NCBI RefSeq assembly: GCF_021582875.1
Contig: NZ_CP091138.1
Coordinates: 1,798,001 to 1,862,000, forward strand
Length of the DNA: 64,000 nucleotides
Direction: 5' to 3'
Origin: Microbacterium sp. KUDC0406
GTDB taxonomy: Bacteria > Actinomycetota > Actinomycetes > Actinomycetales > Microbacteriaceae
Made by a program: the position numbers and the translations under genes. How positions within the stretch are numbered: position 1 is the first letter of the stretch; every line of letters begins with the position of its first letter. This document shows, in pieces, positions 57,953-64,000 of the stretch. The notes beneath the pieces were generated by a model, which did not search any database, was not told where the DNA came from, and saw only the letters and a program-made list of their open reading frames with translations.

Positions 57953-58980
57953 ATGACAGCGACCGAGGCGGAGCGCGACGCGATGTCGCGCGCGCTCGCA
58001 CTGGCCGCGAACGGCCCCCGCGGACTGAACCCGCAGGTGGGCGCCGTCATCCTCTCCCCGCGGGCGAGATCATCGCCGAGGGCTGGCATCACGGCGCCGG
58101 CACCCCGCATGCCGAGGTGGACGCGCTCTCGAGGCTCGCACCCGGCGCCGCGCAGGACGCCACGGCGATCGTCACGCTCGAGCCCTGCAATCACACCGGC
58201 CGCACAGGTCCCTGCTCCCAGGCACTCATCGACGCCGGCGTCGCCCGCGTCGTGTACGCCCTCGACGATCCGAGCGAGAGGGCCGGCGGCGGCGCCGAAC
58301 GGATGCGCGCGGCCGGTGTGGACGTGCAGTCCGGCGAGCAGGCGGATGCCGCGCGCGACCTGATCGGCGACTGGCTCGCCGTGCAGCGCCTCGGCCGCCC
58401 GCACGTCACCGTGAAATGGGCGCAGAGCCTCGACGGTCGCGCCGCGGCATCCGACGGCACCAGCCAGTGGATCACCGGACCGGCAGCGCGCGCCGACGTG
58501 CACGCGCGGCGCGCGGCATCCGACGCGATCGTCGTCGGCACCGGGACGGTGCTCGCCGACGACCCCTCCCTCACCGCCCGCGACGGCGAGGCCCTGTACC
58601 CGCGGCAGCCGGTTCCCGTCGTGATCGGATCCCGCGAGACACCGGCGGATGCCGCGGTGCGGCGCCATCCGCATCCACCGCTGTTCTACGGCACGCGTGA
58701 CCTGACCGCCGTGCTCGACGACCTGCGCGAGCGCGGTGTGCAGCGCGTGTTCGTGGAGGGCGGCCCGACTCTCGCGAGCGCGTTCCTGGCTCAGGGGTTC
58801 GCCGACGAGATCCTCGCGTACCTCGCCCCCGTGCTGCTCGGCGGCGACCGGCTCGCACTCACAGACATCGGCGTCGACACGATCTCCGGCGCCCGCAGAC
58901 TCACGATCGACGAATGGCTGCCGCTCGGCGACGACCTGCTCGCGATCGCGCATCCGTCCACTGCTGCAGAAGGAGCATGA
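57953..58980 (+). CDS. ribD: Bifunctional riboflavin deaminase/reductase RibD (frameshifted)
   Basis: Intact product would be 342 aa. N-terminal deaminase with the zinc motif HAEVDAL and EPCNHTGRTGPC, C-terminal reductase with VKWAQSLDGRAAASDGTSQWITG and VFVEGGPTLASAFL. Catalyses the two steps from the pyrimidine product of GTP cyclohydrolase II. One base is missing near 58062 (CCGCGGGCGAG where CCGCGGGGCGAG keeps frame), and the span is one short. The stop overlaps the ribE start by one base. First gene of the operon under the riboswitch. Confidence 0.9.
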
Positions 58981-59603
58981 TGTTCACCGGAATCATCGAG
59001 GAGATCGGCGAGATCACCGCCATCACGCCCTCGGGCGACGGCTGGCGCCTCACCGTGCGCGCGCCGAAGGCCGCCTCCGACGCCGTGCACGGCGAGTCGA
59101 TCGCCGTCAGCGGCGTCTGCCTGACCGTGGTCGGCTCCACCGCCGACACCTTCGACACCGACGTGATGAAGCAGACGCTCGACGTCTCGGCCCTGGCATC
59201 CGTCGAGGTCGGCACCCGCGTCAACATCGAGAAGGCGATGCCCGTGGGCGCGCGTCTCGGCGGCCACATCGTGCAGGGGCACGTCGACGGCACGGGAGAG
59301 GTGCTCGAGGTGCGCCCCGGCGACCAGTGGCGAGTGCTGCGCATCTCGCTGCCCGCCGACCTCGCCCCGCTCGTGGTCGACAAGGGCTCGATCACCGTCG
59401 CCGGCACGTCGCTCACGGTAAGCGCCGTGAGCGACCCCGGTGCGCCCGACGCCTGGTTCGAGGTCTCTCTCATCCCCGAGACCCTGATCGCCACCATCCT
59501 GGGCGCGCTCGCCGTCGGCGACCGCGTCAACCTCGAGACCGACATCCTGGCCCGTCATGTCGAGCGCCTGCTCGCGTTCCGATCCGAAGGAGGCTCGCGA
59601 TGA
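58980..59603 (+). CDS. ribE: Riboflavin synthase, alpha subunit
   Basis: 207 aa. Two lumazine-binding repeats: MFTGIIEEIGEI, SIAVSGVCLTVV, then the second copy with GSITVAGTSLTVSAV. Dismutates two 6,7-dimethyl-8-ribityllumazine molecules to riboflavin. Starts ATG at 58980 within the ribD stop (ATGATG); the ATG at 58977 is an alternative. Overlaps ribBA by ATGA. Confidence 0.95.
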   Translation: MFTGIIEEIGEITAITPSGDGWRLTVRAPKAASDAVHGESIAVSGVCLTVVGSTADTFDTDVMKQTLDVSALASVEVGTRVNIEKAMPVGARLGGHIVQGHVDGTGEVLEVRPGDQWRVLRISLPADLAPLVVDKGSITVAGTSLTVSAVSDPGAPDAWFEVSLIPETLIATILGALAVGDRVNLETDILARHVERLLAFRSEGGSR

Positions 59604-60874
59604 GCCTGTCCACCATCACCGAAGCCGTCGACGCGCTGCGCGCCGGCAGGCCGATCATCGTCGCCGACGACGAGAACCGCGAGAACGAGGGCGACATCAT
59701 CATCTCGGCCGAGCTCGCGACGCCTGAGACGATGGCCTGGATGGTGCGCTGGACCTCGGGTCTGATCTGCGCGCCGATGCCTGCCGATCTCGCCGACCGG
59801 CTGAACCTGCCGCCGATGGTCGAGGCGAACGAGGACGCCCGCTCGACGGCCTACACGGTCAGCGTGGATGCCGCGGAGGGCGTGACCACGGGCATCAGCG
59901 CGCACGACCGTTCGCACACGCTGAACGTGCTGGCAGATCCGGAATCGACCGCGAAGAGCGTCATCCGGCCCGGTCACATCCTGCCGCTGCGCGCCGTCGA
60001 CGGCGGCGTGCGCCAGCGCGGCGGGCACACCGAGGCCGGCGTCGAGCTGATGCGCCTCGCGGGCCTGCAGCCGGTCGCCGCGATCGCCGAGGTCGTGGCC
60101 GAGGACGGCAGCATGATGCGGCTTCCCGCCCTGCTCGAGCTGGGAGAGCGCGACCGGGTGCCGGTGATCACGATCGAGCAGCTGATCGGATACCTGAACG
60201 AGACCGATCCTCGCGACGAGGCCGACTGCGTCGCGACCAGCAGCCGGCGCCGGGTGAGCCTGCGCGCCGACGCCACCGTGCCCACGGAGCACGGGACCTT
60301 CCGCTTCCTCGCGTACAAGGACCGCATCACCGGCACCGACCACATCGCGGTCGTCTCCGGCGAGCCCGCTGAGACGGCGCTCGTGCGGGTGCACTCCGAA
60401 TGCCTGACCGGTGAGGCGTTCGGCTCGCTGAAGTGCGAGTGCGGGCCGCAGCTGCAGGCCGCGCTCGACGCGATCGAGCAGGACGGCGGCGTGGTCATCT
60501 ACATGCGCGGCCACGAGGGCCGCGGCATCGGCCTGATCAACAAGCTGCGCGCGTACAGCCTGCAGGAGGAGGGACTCGACACGGTCGACGCCAACCTCGC
60601 CCTCGGGCTGCCCGCCGACGCCCGTGAGTACGCTGCGGCCGCCGGCATCCTCGCCGACCTCGGCGTGTCCAAGGTGCGGCTGCTGACGAACAACACCGAC
60701 AAGGTGAAGCAGCTGCGCGAGCTGGGCCTCGACGTCGTCGAGCAGGTTCCGCTGATCGTCGGCGTCGGACCGAACAACCACCAGTACCTCGAGACCAAGC
60801 GCGACCGCATGGGCCACATCATCGGCGAGTCCGAACTCGCCGAGGCTCTCGCGCAGGGAAAGGACCACGCATGA
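59600..60874 (+). CDS. ribBA: Bifunctional DHBP synthase/GTP cyclohydrolase II
   Basis: 424 aa. N-terminal RibB domain (about 1-205) with DDENRENEGD and the acidic metal site, RQRGGHTEAGVELMRLAGL; C-terminal RibA domain with zinc Cys in SECLTGEAFGSLKCECG and YMRGHEGRGIGLINKLRAY. Supplies both precursors of riboflavin. Overlaps ribE and ribH by four bases each. Confidence 0.96.
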   Translation: MSLSTITEAVDALRAGRPIIVADDENRENEGDIIISAELATPETMAWMVRWTSGLICAPMPADLADRLNLPPMVEANEDARSTAYTVSVDAAEGVTTGISAHDRSHTLNVLADPESTAKSVIRPGHILPLRAVDGGVRQRGGHTEAGVELMRLAGLQPVAAIAEVVAEDGSMMRLPALLELGERDRVPVITIEQLIGYLNETDPRDEADCVATSSRRRVSLRADATVPTEHGTFRFLAYKDRITGTDHIAVVSGEPAETALVRVHSECLTGEAFGSLKCECGPQLQAALDAIEQDGGVVIYMRGHEGRGIGLINKLRAYSLQEEGLDTVDANLALGLPADAREYAAAAGILADLGVSKVRLLTNNTDKVKQLRELGLDVVEQVPLIVGVGPNNHQYLETKRDRMGHIIGESELAEALAQGKDHA

Positions 60875-61347
60875 GCGGCGCAGGAGCCCCCACCCCGCAG
60901 AGCCCGATCGCCGGAACCGGCCTGCGCGTCGTGGTCGTCGCCGGAACCTGGCACGACGTCATCACGGACGGGCTCATCGCTGGCGCCCAGCGCACGCTCG
61001 ACGCCGCCGGCGCCGCACACTCGCTGGTGCGCGTGCCCGGTTCGTTCGAGCTGGCCGTCGCCGCGCAGGCGGCGTTCGCCGGCGGCGCCGATGCGGTCGT
61101 CGCGTTGGGCGTGATCATCCGCGGCGGCACCCCGCACTTCGAATACGTCTCCGCCGCCACCACTGACGGGCTCACCCGGGTGGCACTGGATGCCGGCAAG
61201 CCGGTCGGCTTCGGCGTGCTCACCCTCGACGACGAGCAGCAGGGCATCGACCGCGCGGGCCTTCCCGGCTCGAAGGAGGACAAGGGCGCCGAGGCGGCGG
61301 ATGCCGCGCTGCGGACCGCACGTGTGATCGCGGAGCTGCGCGGCTGA
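60871..61347 (+). CDS. ribH: 6,7-Dimethyl-8-ribityllumazine synthase
   Basis: 158 aa. Condenses DHBP with the ribitylaminouracil; forms a large shell in many bacteria. AGTWHDVITDGLIAGAQ contains the substrate-binding Trp, RVPGSFELAVAAQ and GVIIRGGTPHFEYVS the active-site loop with His, and the C-terminus matches the family. Last gene of the operon; a perfect 21-base-pair hairpin follows. Confidence 0.96.
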   Translation: MSGAGAPTPQSPIAGTGLRVVVVAGTWHDVITDGLIAGAQRTLDAAGAAHSLVRVPGSFELAVAAQAAFAGGADAVVALGVIIRGGTPHFEYVSAATTDGLTRVALDAGKPVGFGVLTLDDEQQGIDRAGLPGSKEDKGAEAADAALRTARVIAELRG

Positions 61348-61359
61348 CGCCCTCTCGAA

Positions 61360-61418
61360 ACTGCAAGCCCGCGCCGAGACGGGGCGGCAACGCCGCAGTC
61401 TCGGCGCGGGCTTGCAGT
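61360..61418. repeat. Perfect inverted repeat after ribH, CCGCGCCGAGAC family
   Basis: ACTGCAAGCCCGCGCCGAGA at 61360 and its exact complement at 61398-61418, 21 base pairs, with a 17-base loop. Probably also terminates the rib operon. Confidence 0.8.
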
Positions 61419-61460
61419 CTGGGGGCTTCGAAGCGTCGTCCGCTCGGCTAGCCTGAAGCC

Positions 61461-61823
61461 ATGGAAACCCTCCGCGATGTCGTCGTGTTCGTCCACCTTC
61501 TCGGGTTCGCCGTGCTCTTCGGAGCCTGGGCGGCTCAGGCGTTCGGCGGCAAGCGGCAGTTCACGCAGCCGATGAACGTCGGCCTGGCGATCGCCGGAGT
61601 CGCCGGCCTCGCACTGGCGGCGCCGTGGGGCATCGACTGGACGCCGGGCATGAGCTTCTACATCAAGATCACGGTGAAGCTCGTGGTCCTGATCATCATC
61701 GGCGGCCTGATCGGCATGGGCATGGCGAAGCAGAAGCGCGGCGAGGCGGTGCCCGCCGGCGTGTTCTGGACAGTCGGCGTGCTCGCCCTGCTGAACGCGG
61801 CGCTCGGCTTCTTCTGGCACTGA
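61461..61823 (+). CDS. Hypothetical membrane protein
   Basis: 120 aa with four predicted helices (VVVFVHLLGFAVLFGAWAAQ, NVGLAIAGVAGLALAAP, ITVKLVVLIIIGGLIGMGM, GVFWTVGVLALLNAALGFFW). Conserved as an unannotated membrane protein next to ribH in relatives, from memory, not verified. The first His-containing helix could bind a cofactor. Function unknown. Confidence 0.75.
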   Translation: METLRDVVVFVHLLGFAVLFGAWAAQAFGGKRQFTQPMNVGLAIAGVAGLALAAPWGIDWTPGMSFYIKITVKLVVLIIIGGLIGMGMAKQKRGEAVPAGVFWTVGVLALLNAALGFFWH

Positions 61824-61893
61824 AATCCGCGGCCGCGCGACCGTGTCCGCGCGGATCAGTATGATCGACTCACCTGCGCACTGCGCCGTTCAT

Positions 61894-61983
61894 CATCGAG
61901 GCTGATACCGACGCGGACGCGGGCATCCGGAACTCCCCCGGATCCGTCCCGCACCACGACGGTCCCCATTCCGAGCCTCGATG
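61894..61983 (+). promoter_or_regulatory. Structured leader before livK
   Basis: CATCGAGGCT (61894-61903) is the exact complement of AGCCTCGATG (61974-61983), closing a 70-base region that contains a smaller hairpin ATCCGG/CCGGAT (61925-61943). The stem ends five bases before the GGAGG of the livK ribosome-binding site. TATGAT at 61860 is a candidate -10. No named riboswitch recognised. Confidence 0.4.
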
Positions 61984-61997
61984 TCATGGAGGTTCTC

Positions 61998-63173
61998 ATG
62001 CGCAAGACGTTCCGCACCGCTGCTCTGCTCTCAGCATCCGTTCTCCTGCTCGCCGGTTGCAGCCAGACCGGCGGAGGCTCAGAAGGCAGTGCGGATGGCG
62101 GGCTGAAGGGCAGCGGCTCCGGCGACACCTGCACCATCGACGGCACCGTGCCCGTCGCGGCGGCGCTCAGCCTGACCGGCGCGGCGGCGAGCTACGGCGA
62201 GTCCCAGCAGAAGGGGCTCGAGCTGGCGGCCGAAGAGCTGAACGCGCAGGACGGCGTGAAGTACAAGCTCACCGTCGAGGACGACGGCACCGACCCGCGG
62301 CAGGCGATCGGCCTGTTCGAGCAGTTCGTCGGCGACGGCACCAGCCTGGTGATCGGCCCCACCCTGTCGAACACCGCGTTCCAGGCGCAGCCGGTCGCGC
62401 AGGACGGCGGTCTGCCGGTGCTCGCGATCTCGAACACCGCTGCGGGCATCACCGAGCAGGGCGACTTCATCTTCCGCGACTCGCTCACCGAGGGACAGGT
62501 GATCCCGCAGACGATCGCGGCGGCCACCGAGAAGCAGGACCTGAAGAAGGTCGTGGTGATGTACTCGAACGACGACGCCTTCACCAAGTCGGGCTACGAC
62601 GTGATGGCGCAGTCGCTCGAGGACAACGGCGTGGAGGTCGCCGACACGCTCACCTTCTCGGTGAAGGACACCGACTTCCGCAGCCTGCTCACCGCGGCGA
62701 AGCAGAAGAACCCCGACGCGCTCGTCGTCTCAGCGCTGATCGAGGCGGCGATCCCGCTGGTCACCCAGGCCCGTGAGCTCGGCATCGACGTGTCGATCAT
62801 CGGCGGCAACGGCTTCAACAACCCGCAGCTGATGGCGGATGCCGGCGACGCGGCCGAGGGCGTCATCGTCGGCGCAGCCTGGAACTCGGCGTCCGACAGC
62901 CCGGAGAACACCGCGTTCATGGAGGCGTTCCAGAAGAAGTTCGACTCCGCGCCCGACCAGTTCGCCGCCCAGGCCTACACCGGCCTGAAGGTCGTCGACC
63001 ACGCCGTGCGCACCAACTGCTCCGGCGAGCGCGACGACATCCGTGACGGGCTGACCAAGGTCAAGGACCTGCCCACCCCGCTCGGGTCGCTCAGCATCAA
63101 CGAGAACCGCGACGCCGAGCACGCCGCCGTGGTGCAGATCGTGCAGGACGGGAAGTTCGCGGTCCTGAACTGA
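61998..63173 (+). CDS. livK: Branched-chain amino-acid ABC transporter, substrate-binding lipoprotein
   Basis: 391 aa. Lipobox LLLAGC for lipid attachment, then the Leu/Ile/Val-binding type I periplasmic fold (AALSLTGAAASYGESQQKG, LVIGPTLSNTAFQAQP, IIGGNGFNNPQLM). GGAGG at 61988-61992 lies five bases before the ATG at 61998, so I prefer it over the in-frame ATG at 61986. Followed 28 bases later by the permease gene. The substrate could be another small amine or amide, as in urea-type (UrtA) relatives. Confidence 0.9.
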   Translation: MRKTFRTAALLSASVLLLAGCSQTGGGSEGSADGGLKGSGSGDTCTIDGTVPVAAALSLTGAAASYGESQQKGLELAAEELNAQDGVKYKLTVEDDGTDPRQAIGLFEQFVGDGTSLVIGPTLSNTAFQAQPVAQDGGLPVLAISNTAAGITEQGDFIFRDSLTEGQVIPQTIAAATEKQDLKKVVVMYSNDDAFTKSGYDVMAQSLEDNGVEVADTLTFSVKDTDFRSLLTAAKQKNPDALVVSALIEAAIPLVTQARELGIDVSIIGGNGFNNPQLMADAGDAAEGVIVGAAWNSASDSPENTAFMEAFQKKFDSAPDQFAAQAYTGLKVVDHAVRTNCSGERDDIRDGLTKVKDLPTPLGSLSINENRDAEHAAVVQIVQDGKFAVLN

Positions 63174-63201
63174 CGCCGTCCGCTCCACAGAGGGAACCAC
63201 C

Positions 63202-64000
63202 ATGCAGCAGCTGCTGAACGGCCTGTTCCTCGGCTCGATCTACGCCCTTTTCGCCATCGGATTCACGTTGGTGTTCGGCATCCTGGATCGGCTGAACCTG
63301 GCCCATCCCGCGGTCTTCACCGCCTCGGCGTTCGTGGGCATCTGGGTCAGCGATGCCTTCGACCTGCCGATCGCCCTCGTGCTCGTCATCGTGTTCGCCT
63401 TCGGGGCGGTGATGGGTCTGCTCATCGAGCGCATCGCGTTCCGCCCGCTCAAGGACCGGCCGGATGCGCACTTCGCGGGGCTGATCTCGTCAATCGCGAT
63501 GGCGGGCATGATCGTGGCGCTGCTGCAGGCCGCCTTCGGCCCGAACACGCGGCGGTTCCCTCCCGGCACCGTCTCGGAGAGCACCGTCGAGTTCGCCGGT
63601 CTCACCGCCAGCGTGCTGCAGATCGGCATCCTGGTGGTGTCGCTGGGCCTGATGGTGGCGCTGAGTCTGCTGGTGCACCGCTCGTCGCTGGGCCGCTCGA
63701 TGCGCGCGGTCGCCGAGAACCCCACCGCCGCGCGAGTGCTGGGGGTGAACGTCGATCGGGTCACCGCCCTGACATTCGCCATCTCGACCGCGCTCGGCGC
63801 CGTGGCCGGCGTGCTGTTCGCGCTGAACGTGAACAGCGCCCAGCTCGGCATGGGCAGTGCGATCGAGTTGAAGGGCCTCGCGGTGATCATCGTCGGAGGC
63901 ATGGGGTCGCTGTCGGGCTCGCTCGTAGGCGGCCTCATCCTCGGCGTCGCCGAGGTGTTCGCGATCCAGTACATCGGCTCGAGCTGGCGCGATCTGATCG
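63202..64000 (+). CDS. livH: Branched-chain amino-acid ABC transporter permease LivH (partial)
   Basis: At least 266 aa; cut by the window end. LivH/LivM membrane permease with SIYALFAIGFTLVFGILDRL, AHPAVFTASAFVGIWV, RSMRAVAENPTAARVLGVN, and VIIVGGMGSLSGSLVGG, the conserved EAA-like cytoplasmic loop. AGGGAACC lies before the ATG at 63202. The rest of the operon (livM, livG, livF) is expected beyond the window. Confidence 0.92.
   Translation, partial: MQQLLNGLFLGSIYALFAIGFTLVFGILDRLNLAHPAVFTASAFVGIWVSDAFDLPIALVLVIVFAFGAVMGLLIERIAFRPLKDRPDAHFAGLISSIAMAGMIVALLQAAFGPNTRRFPPGTVSESTVEFAGLTASVLQIGILVVSLGLMVALSLLVHRSSLGRSMRAVAENPTAARVLGVNVDRVTALTFAISTALGAVAGVLFALNVNSAQLGMGSAIELKGLAVIIVGGMGSLSGSLVGGLILGVAEVFAIQYIGSSWRDLI

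Overview
The window is high-GC actinobacterial chromosome, most likely Microbacteriaceae and probably Microbacterium. The evidence is the strong G/C third-position bias, GTG starts and ATGA gene overlaps, the actinobacterial gene neighbourhoods (DUF4307-greA-ilvA, DUF501-ftsB-eno, cstA-ybdD, FMN riboswitch-ribD-ribE-ribBA-ribH), and a lack of any mobile-element or phage gene. I see no rRNA, CRISPR array, integrase or transposase.

Layout. 1-5.7 kb: beta carbonic anhydrase, fumC, a broken DUF559 gene between two hairpin repeats, and cstA-ybdD on the minus strand. 5.8-9.3 kb (minus): PIN-PhoH ATPase, class V aminotransferase, cis-prenyl transferase. 9.3-12 kb: TrhA-like membrane protein, luxS, DUF4307, greA. 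12.2-19.3 kb: ilvA plus an AI-2E family transporter, ycaQ-like gene, lemA, sugar-lactone oxidase plus a DSD1-like enzyme. 19.4-25.8 kb: tRNA with UAA anticodon, type II NADH dehydrogenase, subtilase, DUF501, ftsB, eno, O-methyltransferase. 25.9-28.4 kb: a GntR-controlled membrane operon. 29.3-34.2 kb: an ECF41-type sigma factor locus. 34.2-41.3 kb: AraC/VOC pair, hisS, a MazEF-like module, a decayed DUF2087/TetR patch, GNAT, nhaA-mazG. 41.4-50.6 kb: ppc, gdhA and assorted enzymes. 50.6-57.4 kb: mfd, small membrane genes, a GNAT and a DNA glycosylase. 57.7-61.3 kb: the riboflavin operon under an FMN riboswitch. 62-64 kb: the start of a branched-chain amino-acid ABC operon, cut by the window end.

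The most interesting locus is 29.3-34.2 kb. An ECF41-like sigma factor is translationally coupled to a separate small protein that looks like a second copy of the sigma factor's own C-terminal SnoaL domain, and the separate copy carries the better preserved motifs. Around it lie three paralogous NAD(P)-binding (NmrA-like) genes and an alpha/beta hydrolase. Four promoters sharing TGTCACA-N16-(G/T)GTC precede these units, so the locus reads as a self-contained autoregulated regulon.

Two features run through the whole window. First, several families of short inverted repeats sit between genes, and two of these sequences also lie in frame inside conserved genes (hisS, nhaA, ppc, mfd, mazG). Second, at least 16 single-base insertions or deletions break otherwise normal genes, including genes expected to be essential (hisS, ftsB, ribD). 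In each case the length of the gene fits the number of indels I infer. The likeliest reading is uncorrected assembly error, so for these genes I give the full repaired span and the approximate break point.
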